Source of the DNA: JANWKQ01 sp040376605
Lineage (GTDB): Bacteria > Bacteroidota > Bacteroidia > CAIKAF01
NCBI GenBank assembly: GCA_040376605.1
Contig: JBEIQI010000001.1
Span: 1-64,000, forward strand
Length of the DNA: 64,000 nucleotides
Direction: 5' to 3'
Below are positions 35,463-43,779 of the stretch, one piece after another; position 1 is the first letter of the stretch; every line of letters begins with the position of its first letter. The translations under genes were made by a program, and so were the position numbers. The notes beneath the pieces are model-generated. The model was not told where the DNA came from and made no database searches. It worked only from the letters and a program-made list of their open reading frames with translations.

Positions 35463-36821
35463 CTAAATAATCTCGAAATATCTTCTTTTTTCCCAATCAG
35501 TAACCGCTTTATTATATTGTTTCCATTCCCATTCTCGGGTAGCTACAAAATGATCAACAAATGCATTCCCAAATAATTCTTTTGATAATTTAGATTGTTT
35601 CATGGCTTGGGTAGCATTCCATAAATTGGTGGGCAAAACCCCATGAGAAGTTTCCTTATATCCATTGCCTTTTGTTGGAGCTTGTAGTTTAAGTTTGTTT
35701 TTTATCCCATACAAACCACTTGCTAAACATGCTGCCATGGCTAAATAAGGATTGACATCTGAACCTACTACACGTGTTTCAAGTCGGCATGATTTATTAC
35801 TACTGGGCAATGCTCTTAAAGCAACGGTTCTATTATCAATGGCCCAGGTTAAAGTTGTTGGAGCCCAAGCTCCTTCAACCAATCTTTTATATGAATTAAT
35901 GGTAGGGGCGTACATTGGCAAAATAAATGGAAGACAATATAATTGACCAGCAATATATTGTTTCATTAATTCACTCATGCCATCTTTTTCATCCTCGCTA
36001 TGGAATAAATTTTTATTAGGTCTTTTATCCCACAAACTTTGATGAACATGTCCACTGCATCCTGGTAAATTCTCATCCCATTTAGCCATAAAGCTAGCCA
36101 TGATTCCATGCATATAGGCCAATTCTTTTACGGATGATTTAAATAGTACGGCTCGATCTGCTGCCTCCAATATACCTGAATAGGTAATGGCTGCTTCATA
36201 AACACCTGGCCCTGTTTCGGTATGTAAACCTTCAATAGGAATATCGAATTTTTTTAATTCATCGAATATGGCAGAAAAAAAATCATTTCTTAAAGTAGTT
36301 CTTAAAATAGAATAACCAAACATGCCCGGCGTAAGTGGGCTAAGGTTATTAAATTTTTTTTCGTGAATAGATTGAGGTGTTTCTTCGAAATTAAACCATT
36401 CGAATTCCTGACTGAAATAGGGCACATAGCCAGCTTTATCTGCTGAGGCAATTATTTTTTTTAATAGATTTCTCGGACAAACATCTGCCGGGTTTTCTTT
36501 TTCATGAACGAGTTCGCAAAGGAAAAAAGGAATATTATTTTCCCATGGAATCATTCGAAAGGTAGATAAATCAATTCTTGCCGGTGCATCTGGGTAACCT
36601 GATTGCCATCCGGTATATGAAGAATTATCATAAGCGGTATCATTGGCATCCCAGCCAAATACAACATTACAAAAACCTAGTTGACCCTTAACTGCACTTA
36701 GAAACTTTTCGGTGCTGATATATTTTCCACGTAAAACTCCATCAATATCAGTAATGGCTAATTTTACCTTTTGGTCGGAATGGTTTTTTACATAATCGAT
36801 AATTTCCTGTTCTGTCATCAT
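35463..36821 (-). CDS. Glutamine-synthetase-like gamma-glutamyl-amine ligase (PuuA-like)
   Basis: 452 aa. ITDIDGVLRGKYIS at the N-terminus, GLHTETGPGVYEAAITY and GCSGHVHQSLWD in the catalytic barrel, YKRLVEGAWAPT and LETRVVGSDVNPYLAMA mark the GS family; the aspartate-rich start and lack of ammonia-site detail fit the PuuA/IpuC branch, which ligates glutamate to an amine using ATP. It is 3 nt from the permease gene, so the imported amine is the probable substrate. Start could be the second ATG of ATGATG. Confidence 0.9.
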   Translation of the reverse strand: MMTEQEIIDYVKNHSDQKVKLAITDIDGVLRGKYISTEKFLSAVKGQLGFCNVVFGWDANDTAYDNSSYTGWQSGYPDAPARIDLSTFRMIPWENNIPFFLCELVHEKENPADVCPRNLLKKIIASADKAGYVPYFSQEFEWFNFEETPQSIHEKKFNNLSPLTPGMFGYSILRTTLRNDFFSAIFDELKKFDIPIEGLHTETGPGVYEAAITYSGILEAADRAVLFKSSVKELAYMHGIMASFMAKWDENLPGCSGHVHQSLWDKRPNKNLFHSEDEKDGMSELMKQYIAGQLYCLPFILPMYAPTINSYKRLVEGAWAPTTLTWAIDNRTVALRALPSSNKSCRLETRVVGSDVNPYLAMAACLASGLYGIKNKLKLQAPTKGNGYKETSHGVLPTNLWNATQAMKQSKLSKELFGNAFVDHFVATREWEWKQYNKAVTDWEKRRYFEII

Positions 36822-36824
36822 AAA

Positions 36825-38141
36825 TTATTTTTTATAAAATATCTTGTAAACAATAAAACAAATAAGAAGGATACCTAAGTAAATCAACATCAGCTTTATC
36901 CAATAAATGCCAATTAATACAAAGGTAACCATTGCCAACACCATAGCTAATGCAGGAACAAATGGATAACCAGGAACTCTATAGGGGCGATGAGTATTCG
37001 GATCTTTGCGCCTTAGTGCAATAAGCGAAAGCATGGCCAGCATATACAACGTTAATGCTCCTAAAACCGAAATGATAATTATGTCCCCAGTTTTATTCGT
37101 TATTAATAGCATTATACCAATACACATATTGGCAATTAGCGCATAATCGGGAGTTTTAACAATAGGTTGAATATGCCCTAGAAATTTAGGTGCTAAACCG
37201 GCTTTACCAAATTCGAAAGTAGACCGACCTGCAGCTAAAATTAATCCATGGAACGAAGCCACTAAACCAAATAAACCGATCGTAATTAATAGATGATATA
37301 ATAATGCATTATCACCTACTACCTTTCTCATCGCTAATGGTAGGGGAGAATCAGATACATTTCCATTCTGCGCATTATCGAAAACAATGAGTTCCCAGCC
37401 GCCAACCCCAACGGCTGCTACAAAGGTTAATATGCACAATACTACTAATGTAAAAATGGCCGATCCAAAACCTTTTAAAATATCTTTTTGTGGATTTTTT
37501 GTTTCTTCAGCAACATTTGCCAAACCTTCGATTCCCAGAAAAAACCATACAGCAAAAGGAAGTGCCCCAAGAATTCCTTTCCAACCATTTGGTAAGGCGT
37601 TATGTTGCAGGTTTTCCATTTTAAAATGTGGCATGGTAACTCCGGCAAAAATTAAAAGTTCTACTACAGCAATGATTGTGATTACTAATTCGAAGATAGC
37701 CGCCGCTTTTACCCCTGATACATTTAATAAAGTAAAAATAATATAAGCTGAAATAGATATTGCTAAGGCAGGAATTTGTGGAAAGAATAAATGAAAATAA
37801 GTTCCTATGGCAAATGCAATAGCGGGTGGTGCGAATACAAATTCAATGATTTGGGCCATCCCTGCCAAAAAGCCGATATCTTTTCCAAAAGCTTTAGTGG
37901 CATAATCAAATACACCACCCGCCTTTGGTATATAGCAAGCAAGCTCCGCATAGGAAAATGTAAAACAAGCATAAAGTATTATAATGATAACGGTGGCAAT
38001 TCCCATTCCTAAAGTTCCACCTTCTTTTAAACCCAAATTCCAGCCAAAATATAATCCAGAAATAACATAACCTACCCCTAATCCCCAAAGCATTATAGGA
38101 GTAAGTGTTTTCTTAAGGCTGCCGTTATTGGTTATTTCCAT
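36825..38141 (-). CDS. APC-superfamily amine/amino acid permease (ethanolamine-type)
   Basis: 438 aa, about 12 helices. LGVGYVISGLYFGWNLGL and IEFVFAPPAIAFAIGTY strongly recall the EAT (ethanolamine) permease branch; the typical segment AELACYIPKAGGVFDYA is also present. It should import an amine at the inner membrane. It is translationally close to the PuuA-like ligase (3 nt) and divergent from the SAM-controlled methionine operon. Confidence 0.88.
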   Translation of the reverse strand: MEITNNGSLKKTLTPIMLWGLGVGYVISGLYFGWNLGLKEGGTLGMGIATVIIIILYACFTFSYAELACYIPKAGGVFDYATKAFGKDIGFLAGMAQIIEFVFAPPAIAFAIGTYFHLFFPQIPALAISISAYIIFTLLNVSGVKAAAIFELVITIIAVVELLIFAGVTMPHFKMENLQHNALPNGWKGILGALPFAVWFFLGIEGLANVAEETKNPQKDILKGFGSAIFTLVVLCILTFVAAVGVGGWELIVFDNAQNGNVSDSPLPLAMRKVVGDNALLYHLLITIGLFGLVASFHGLILAAGRSTFEFGKAGLAPKFLGHIQPIVKTPDYALIANMCIGIMLLITNKTGDIIIISVLGALTLYMLAMLSLIALRRKDPNTHRPYRVPGYPFVPALAMVLAMVTFVLIGIYWIKLMLIYLGILLICFIVYKIFYKK

Positions 38142-38249
38142 CCCTCAATAATAATAAAAATTGACTGTAATTGGTCCTAATTGCTCGCCTCAAGGTCATA
38201 CTTCTTGGGATATTTTTAATCTGGCATTGAACAAAATGAATCGGGCATT

Positions 38250-38280
38250 TTTGGAAATTTGTTTTTATTATCTACATTTG
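38250..38280 (+). promoter_or_regulatory. Complete Bacteroidota promoter (TTTG-N19-TACATTTG)
   Basis: A -33 TTTG (38250-38253), 19-nt spacer and -7 TACATTTG (38273-38280). Transcription would start about 38285-38288, some 25 nt before the riboswitch. This is one of the two best promoters seen in the window. The stretch from 38142 to 38249 holds nothing else I can support. Confidence 0.75.
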
Positions 38281-38310
38281 TGACATCAAACGACCTGTTA
38301 CAAGGTAATT

Positions 38311-38442
38311 GATTTATAAAGAAGAGGTTAGAGACTGGCTCGTTGAACCTCTGGCAACCAACTATAAGCCCCGTTAATTCGGGTTGGAAAACCGGTGCCA
38401 ATTCCAGATTCTGCTACATATTGTATCAGAAGAATATAGATT
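38311..38442 (+). ncRNA. SAM-I family (S-box) riboswitch
   Basis: Core S-box features are present in order: AGAGGTTAGAGACTGGC, GAACCTCTGGCAACC (the P2 partner and the conserved GGCAACC), the P3 hairpin CCCCGTTAATTCGGG, the strongly conserved GGTGCCAATTCC (38394-38405) and a P4 hairpin TTCTG…CAGAA. The closing P1 is GATTTATA (38311-38318) with TATAGATT (38435-38442), 8 bp including G-U pairs. No terminator follows. The aptamer ends 8 nt before the ATG of the Cys leader, so control of that leader's translation is likely. Confidence 0.9.
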
Positions 38443-38449
38443 GAGAAAA

Positions 38450-38542
38450 ATGAAAAAAACAAATCATTTAAGTCTAGAAAGCCAAACAAAAAAATTCTTT
38501 GGACAACATTTATTCTGTTGTTGTTGCTGTTTTAGCTGTTAA
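38450..38542 (+). CDS. Cysteine-rich leader peptide (30 aa, CCCCC motif)
   Basis: ATG to TAA, 30 codons, with an end reading HLFCCCCCFSC: five consecutive Cys codons (TGT TGT TGT TGC TGT) at positions 23-27, and a sixth at 30. The start lies 8 nt after P1 of the SAM riboswitch, and the AT-rich GAGAAAA before it fits a Bacteroidota start region. A Cys run this dense in a short ORF before a cysteine/homocysteine synthesis operon is the mark of a cysteine-sensing leader. Coding status is inferred from motif and position. Confidence 0.7.
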   Translation: MKKTNHLSLESQTKKFFGQHLFCCCCCFSC

Positions 38543-38591
38543 GATTTTACCATTTCTTCATTAACACCTTTAAAACTTTTACAACATCATC

Positions 38592-38687
38592 ATGAATACA
38601 TATGTCCATGCGGAAGTATTTCAGTTAGAATCTGGCCATAAAATAGCTAGTGTTAATCTCATGCTCAATGGTATTTGCCGTCGCTAA
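38592..38687 (+). CDS. 31-codon ORF resembling the MetX N-terminus
   Basis: ATG to TAA between the Cys leader and metY. TYVHAEVFQLESG aligns without gaps with TYQNTQPFALESG at the start of metX in this operon (7 of 13 identical). After that the similarity fades (HKIASVNLMLNGICRR). It could be a leader, a remnant of a duplicated metX start, or chance. The 61 nt from its stop to the metY start is A-rich. Confidence 0.35.
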   Translation: MNTYVHAEVFQLESGHKIASVNLMLNGICRR

Positions 38688-38748
38688 TACGATATAAAAA
38701 ATTTACATCATTCCTAATCAACAAAAAACCATTTTAAAACAAAAAACC

Positions 38749-40092
38749 ATGTCAACACAAAAATTACATTTCGAAACACTCCAGCTACATGCAGGACAAG
38801 AGGTAGACCCAACAACCGGTTCAAGAGCCGTACCTATTTATCAAACCACTTCTTACGTATTTAAAGATTCGGAGCATGCCGCCCGGTTATTTGGACTCAA
38901 AGAATTTGGAAACATTTATACCCGTTTAAACAATCCCACCACCGACGTTTTTGAAAAACGGATTGCGGCCCTGGAAGGTGGTGTTGCTGGGCTGGCCGTA
39001 GCTTCGGGTCAGGCGGCACAATTTATTGCATTAAACAATATTTTACAGGCGGGTGATAATTTTGTAACGAGTTCACATTTATATGGCGGCACTTACAATC
39101 AATTTAAAGTAGCTTTTAAACGCCTGGGTGTTGAAGTACGTTTTGCTGATGGAATTGACCCTGTTTCTATTGAAGAGCGGATTGATGCCAATACAAAAGC
39201 CATTTATATAGAAGCTATTGGCAATCCTGAATTTAGTGTGGCGGATTTTGAAAAAATTTCAAACATCGCCAAAACCTATGATATTCCATTGGTTGTAGAT
39301 AATACCTTTGGTGCAGCCGGTTATATTTTTCGACCAATTGAACATGGAGCGGCCGTGGTTGTTGCCTCAGCCACTAAATGGATTGGCGGACATGGCACCA
39401 GCATTGGAGGAATAATTGTTGATGCTGGAACATATAATTGGGGAAATGGGAAATATCCACAATTTACAGAACCTTCAGAAGGGTACCATGGGCTTGTATT
39501 TTGGGATGTTTTTGGAACCAACGGCCCATTTGGCAACATTGCCTTTGCTATTAGAGCCAGAGTAGAAGGATTGCGTGACTGGGGGCCTGCCATTTCACCA
39601 TTTAATTCCTTCCTCCTGTTACAAGGCTTAGAAACCCTTTCATTACGTGTACAAAGAACAATAGACAATGCACTTGAACTGGCTACGTGGTTAGAAAATC
39701 AAGAGGATGTAGAATATGTAAACTACCCGGGACTAGCTTCTTCTAAATACAATTCTTCAGCTAAAAAATATTTAAAAAATGGATTCGGCGGAGTACTAAG
39801 TTTTAAAATAAAAGGGGGTGTTGAAAAAGCCAATGCATTTGTTAATTCACTTGAACTCATTTCACACCTAGCCAATGTTGGCGATTCAAAATCGCTAATA
39901 ATACATCCTGCCGCCACCACGCATGAACAATTAACTCAGGCAGAACAACTTTCTACAGGAGTGGTTCCAGGGCTCCTACGTTTCTCTGTTGGTATCGAAC
40001 ATGTGGAAGATTTAAAGGCCGACCTTTCCAAAGGGTTTACCGCTATACATGCTTTAAAGGCTGTGTTTACTGGCGATCTATCGAATCATTAA
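38749..40092 (+). CDS. metY: O-acetylhomoserine sulfhydrylase
   Basis: 447 aa, Cys/Met metabolism PLP-dependent family (O-acetylhomoserine aminocarboxypropyltransferase). LQLHAGQEVDPTTGSRAVPIYQTTSY opens the protein; VASGQAAQFIAL, DNTFGAAGY and the PLP Lys in ASATKWIGGHGT are present. Length of ~430-450 aa with the inserted region after residue 230 fits MetY rather than MetB/MetZ. It converts O-acetylhomoserine plus sulfide to homocysteine. First structural gene of the SAM/Cys-leader operon. Confidence 0.95.
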   Translation: MSTQKLHFETLQLHAGQEVDPTTGSRAVPIYQTTSYVFKDSEHAARLFGLKEFGNIYTRLNNPTTDVFEKRIAALEGGVAGLAVASGQAAQFIALNNILQAGDNFVTSSHLYGGTYNQFKVAFKRLGVEVRFADGIDPVSIEERIDANTKAIYIEAIGNPEFSVADFEKISNIAKTYDIPLVVDNTFGAAGYIFRPIEHGAAVVVASATKWIGGHGTSIGGIIVDAGTYNWGNGKYPQFTEPSEGYHGLVFWDVFGTNGPFGNIAFAIRARVEGLRDWGPAISPFNSFLLLQGLETLSLRVQRTIDNALELATWLENQEDVEYVNYPGLASSKYNSSAKKYLKNGFGGVLSFKIKGGVEKANAFVNSLELISHLANVGDSKSLIIHPAATTHEQLTQAEQLSTGVVPGLLRFSVGIEHVEDLKADLSKGFTAIHALKAVFTGDLSNH

Positions 40093-40140
40093 TGGTTGAT
40101 AATAATAAAACTCTATAATAAATAATTAGCAAATGTAGGC

Positions 40141-41160
40141 ATGTCAAACTTTCAAACATACCAAAACACCCAACCCTTTGCACTCGAAAGTGGCGAGGTA
40201 CTTGGTGGGCTTAAAATAGCTTACCATACCTATGGTACCTTTGATGCACAAAAAAGCAAGGTGGTTTGGGTTTGCCATGCCCTCACAGCTAATTCCGATG
40301 TAGCAGATTGGTGGGAAGATATTTTTGGCAAAGGCAGTCACTTCGATAAAGAGGAATATTATATCATTTGCGCAAATATATTAGGATCATGTTATGGATC
40401 TACAGGGCCATTGTCTGATAATGGCATTGGACGTCCTTATTTAAGAAGTTTTCCACTGGTAACCCCAAGGGACATGGCAAATGCTCATTTAATGCTGAAA
40501 TCGCACCTGAAGATTCAAACCATTGATTTGTTAATTGGTTCATCTCTGGGAGGGCAGCAAGCTATGGAGCTTGCAATACAACTTAAGGAGGATTTGGATC
40601 AACTCATATTAATTGCTACTAATGCAAAACATTCACCCTATGGTATTGCCTTTAATGAATCCCAGCGTTTGGCATTATTAGCAGATGAAAGCTTTGAAAG
40701 ACAGGAACCTAATGGTGGAGAAAAGGGCTTAATTGCTGCTAGAAGCATTGCGATGTTAAGTTATCGCTCCTATCACGGTTATCAAATTACCCAATCAGAA
40801 GAAAGTAGCAATAAGCTGGATGATTTTAAGTCGTCTTCATATCAGAGGTATCAGGGTAAAAAATTGGCTAAAAGGTTTAATGCTTATTCATATTGGGCAC
40901 TTTTAAAATCTATGGATAGCCACCATGTAGGTCGGAACAAGGGATCAATAAAGGATGCTCTTGCAGAAATAACTGCTAGAACATTAGTGGTAGGGATCAG
41001 TAGCGATTTGCTTTTTCCAGTAGAGGAGCAAAAATATTTAGCCGAACATATTCTAAACGCCCAGCTGGAAGTAATGGATTCGAATTTTGGACATGATGGG
41101 TTTTTAGCGGACGCCAAAGTACTTGAAACAATTATTATTGAATTTTTAAAAACTACATAA
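40141..41160 (+). CDS. metX: Homoserine O-acetyltransferase
   Basis: 339 aa alpha/beta hydrolase. FALESGEVLGGLKIAYHTYG at the start, nucleophile GSSLGGQQAMELA (Ser ~134), and Asp and His near the end (…SSDLLFPVEEQ…NFGHDGFL). It activates homoserine with acetyl-CoA for the sulfhydrylases. It sits between metY and hom (1-nt gap to the latter), matching the order of chemistry. Acetyl rather than succinyl preference is family-based inference. Confidence 0.95.
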   Translation: MSNFQTYQNTQPFALESGEVLGGLKIAYHTYGTFDAQKSKVVWVCHALTANSDVADWWEDIFGKGSHFDKEEYYIICANILGSCYGSTGPLSDNGIGRPYLRSFPLVTPRDMANAHLMLKSHLKIQTIDLLIGSSLGGQQAMELAIQLKEDLDQLILIATNAKHSPYGIAFNESQRLALLADESFERQEPNGGEKGLIAARSIAMLSYRSYHGYQITQSEESSNKLDDFKSSSYQRYQGKKLAKRFNAYSYWALLKSMDSHHVGRNKGSIKDALAEITARTLVVGISSDLLFPVEEQKYLAEHILNAQLEVMDSNFGHDGFLADAKVLETIIIEFLKTT

Positions 41161-41161
41161 A

Positions 41162-42409
41162 ATGAGAAAGAAATTATCGATTGGATTATTTGGATTTGGT
41201 TGTGTTGGAAATGGGTTATATGAAGTGTTGAATAAATCAGAGTTATTAGATGCAACGATCAAAAAAATAGTGGTTAAGAATCCTACCAAAGATAGAAAAA
41301 TTAGTAAGGAGCATTTTTCATATGATAAAAATGATATTTTATTGGATGATGAAATTAACCTTGTTGTTGAATTGATTGATGATGCAAAAGCTGCATTTTT
41401 AATCGTTTCCGAGGCATTAAAAAGAAAGAAAAATGTAGTTACCGCCAATAAAAAAATGCTTGCTGAGAACCTTGAGGAACTTATTGGGCTGGCAAAGGAA
41501 AATAAGGTATCCTTATTATATGAAGCATCTGTGGGAGGCAGTATTCCTATAATCAGGAACTTGGAGGAATACTATAATAATGATTCTCTATCAGGGGTGT
41601 TGGGAATTGTAAATGGAACCACGAATTATATTCTAACCCAAACCAATTATGGCAAGGACTATGATTCGGCATTGCAGGAAGCCCGTGAGTTAGGATTTGC
41701 GGAATCTGATCCTACCTTAGATGTTGACGGATTTGATTCGAAGTTTAAATTGATATTGCTCATTAAGCATGCTTTTGGATTAACCTTACAAGCCGAAGAG
41801 GTGTTTAATTATGGAATACGTCAAGTAAAAGAGCAGGATGTTAGGTATGCTTCGGAAAAGGGACTTCGCTTAAAATTATTTTCAAGGGCCGAAAAAGTGG
41901 GGAATCAATTAATAGGTTTTGTGGCGCCACACTTTATTGCGGAGGATAATGTCGCTTATAATGTAAATAACGAATTTAATGCAGTAACTGTAGAAGCATT
42001 ATTTTCCGATAAACAATTGTTTTTGGGTAAAGGTGCAGGAGCCTATCCAACGGCAAGTGCTGTATTATCTGATATTTCAGCACTCCAATATGATTATGCC
42101 TATGAGTATAAAAAATCACAGAAAGTGAATAATTTAACCTATACCACTGATTTTAAATTGAAAATCTATGCCGGATCATCTTCTATTGAAAAGTTAGAGG
42201 AGCTTCCTTGGATAGAAAAAGATGAAGTACTAAAAAGTAAAGACTACTGTTATATCACGGGAATTATAAACTTTGCCGACCTGTTTCTAACGGATTTTAA
42301 TGCCAGAAATGATTTTTTCTTCGCGGTTCTCCCTCATTCCATCAAGGACTTAAACAGTTCTGAAGCTCAATTATCATTTGCCGAATTACAAGAATCTATT
42401 AACTATTAA
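41162..42409 (+). CDS. hom: Homoserine dehydrogenase
   Basis: 415 aa. NAD(P)-binding GLFGFGCVGNGLYEVL; VTANKKMLA; the catalytic segment YEASVGGSIPIIRNLEEYY; GIVNGTTNYIL; and ESDPTLDVDGFDSKFKL. It reduces aspartate semialdehyde to homoserine. No aspartokinase domain and no clear C-terminal ACT, though the last ~90 residues (LKIYAGSSSIEKL…) may be regulatory. It follows metX by 1 nt. Placing hom in the methionine operon commits homoserine to methionine. Confidence 0.94.
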   Translation: MRKKLSIGLFGFGCVGNGLYEVLNKSELLDATIKKIVVKNPTKDRKISKEHFSYDKNDILLDDEINLVVELIDDAKAAFLIVSEALKRKKNVVTANKKMLAENLEELIGLAKENKVSLLYEASVGGSIPIIRNLEEYYNNDSLSGVLGIVNGTTNYILTQTNYGKDYDSALQEARELGFAESDPTLDVDGFDSKFKLILLIKHAFGLTLQAEEVFNYGIRQVKEQDVRYASEKGLRLKLFSRAEKVGNQLIGFVAPHFIAEDNVAYNVNNEFNAVTVEALFSDKQLFLGKGAGAYPTASAVLSDISALQYDYAYEYKKSQKVNNLTYTTDFKLKIYAGSSSIEKLEELPWIEKDEVLKSKDYCYITGIINFADLFLTDFNARNDFFFAVLPHSIKDLNSSEAQLSFAELQESINY

Positions 42410-42432
42410 ATAACCCTCAAATTAATTTAAAA

Positions 42433-42924
42433 ATGAATCAAGCTCCTTTACCCTGGTATATTGCCGGCCCGCTTATTGGTCTAATCGTTCCCTTACTCTT
42501 ATTGTTAAGAGAAAAACAATTTGGTATTTCGTCATCGTATCGTTATATCTGGTCGTTAATTACAAAGAAACCAGCCTATTTTAATTATGATAACAAGGTG
42601 GATGCCTGGCAAGCTCAATTTGGAATTGGTTTAATTGCCGTGGGATTCTATTATTATTTTACTAAGGAAGCTAATTTTCTCATGAACGATGAATTATCCA
42701 ACCAGTTTAATGTTGATTTTTATCAAATCAGTAATTGGGTCGTGTTTTTGATTGGGGGCATTTTGGTTGGTTTTGGGGCTAGATATGCTAATGGCTGCAC
42801 TGCAGGGCATTGTATCATGGGAATGTCTCAGCTTTCTCTCACCTCATTAATAGCTACTGTTGGGTTTTTTATCGGGGGCTTAATCATTGCTCATTTTATT
42901 AATCCAATTCTTTATCATTTATAA
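42433..42924 (+). CDS. YeeE/YedE family half-transporter, first subunit
   Basis: 163 aa, about four helices. GFGARYANGCTAGHCIMGMSQ is the conserved Cys-containing signature of the YeeE/YedE (TsuA) sulfur-transport family. Full-length members carry two such repeats; here the halves are separate genes. It probably imports a reduced sulfur compound such as thiosulfate. 3 nt before the second half. Confidence 0.88.
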   Translation: MNQAPLPWYIAGPLIGLIVPLLLLLREKQFGISSSYRYIWSLITKKPAYFNYDNKVDAWQAQFGIGLIAVGFYYYFTKEANFLMNDELSNQFNVDFYQISNWVVFLIGGILVGFGARYANGCTAGHCIMGMSQLSLTSLIATVGFFIGGLIIAHFINPILYHL

Positions 42925-42927
42925 ATT

Positions 42928-43353
42928 ATGAAAAAAATAATCAATTTTATTGTTTCCATTTTATTGGGAGCTGCTTTCGGAATAGTGCTTATAGAGTCAC
43001 AGGCAATTTCTTGGTATAGAATTCAGGAAATGTTTTATTTTCAGTCGTTCCATATGTATGGTTTGTTAGGTTCTGCTATTGCTACCGGTGCCTTAAGTAT
43101 TTTTCTTATAAAGAAGCTAAAGGTTAAAAGTGTCTATAATAATACGGTTGTTGTTAAAGATAAACCACTAACTTGGAAGGCGAATTTGATAGGAGGAATT
43201 ATTTTCGGTTTGGGCTGGGGATTAACAGGGGCTTGTTCTGCACCGCTGCTAATTTTGGTTGGGTTATCATGGAAGTTGGGTTTAATTTTGTTGGGTGGAG
43301 CATTATTGGGTACTTTTATTTATGGAATATTAAAAAACAAACTTCCGCATTAA
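42928..43353 (+). CDS. YeeE/YedE family half-transporter, second subunit
   Basis: 141 aa, about four helices. GLGWGLTGACSAPLLILVGL holds the second conserved Cys signature of the family. It should pair with the preceding gene to make the full pore. It is followed after 1 nt by an OsmC gene. In-frame start at an ATG that follows the previous stop by 3 nt. Confidence 0.88.
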   Translation: MKKIINFIVSILLGAAFGIVLIESQAISWYRIQEMFYFQSFHMYGLLGSAIATGALSIFLIKKLKVKSVYNNTVVVKDKPLTWKANLIGGIIFGLGWGLTGACSAPLLILVGLSWKLGLILLGGALLGTFIYGILKNKLPH

Positions 43354-43354
43354 T

Positions 43355-43774
43355 ATGAAATTAATTTTAGAAAGGATAAATAGTAAAGTGGCTTTTAAAT
43401 CCACCAACGAATTCGGTACAGCGGTTCAAATTGATGGAAGTGAATCGGCAGGGGGTGAGGGCCTGGGCCTGCGCCCAATGGAATTGTTAGCTACGTCTTT
43501 GGCTTCTTGTCTTAGCATTGATATTTTACTAATTCTAAAAAAAATGCGAATTGAGCCCATTAAATATGAAGTTCATATTCAATCAAAACGCAAAGATGCT
43601 GTTCCATCATCATTCGAATCAATTCATTTAACTTTTGTGGTTGATAAAAATGATCCTAGAGAGAAAATTGAAAAAGCGATTCAATTAAGTTTGGATAAAT
43701 ATTGTTCGGTTGCCGCAAGCCTCTCCAATGAAATAAAAATTAGCTTTGATGTAATCACACCAAAAAAATTATAA
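43355..43774 (+). CDS. OsmC family protein
   Basis: 139 aa. LATSLASCLSIDILLIL and KYCSVAASLS carry the two conserved redox cysteines of OsmC/YhfA proteins, which reduce hydroperoxides or handle sulfane/thiol compounds. In a sulfur assimilation operon between YeeE/YedE genes and metZ, handling of an imported sulfur species is a fair inference. 1 nt after the transporter. Confidence 0.9.
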   Translation: MKLILERINSKVAFKSTNEFGTAVQIDGSESAGGEGLGLRPMELLATSLASCLSIDILLILKKMRIEPIKYEVHIQSKRKDAVPSSFESIHLTFVVDKNDPREKIEKAIQLSLDKYCSVAASLSNEIKISFDVITPKKL

Positions 43775-43779
43775 AGTAA

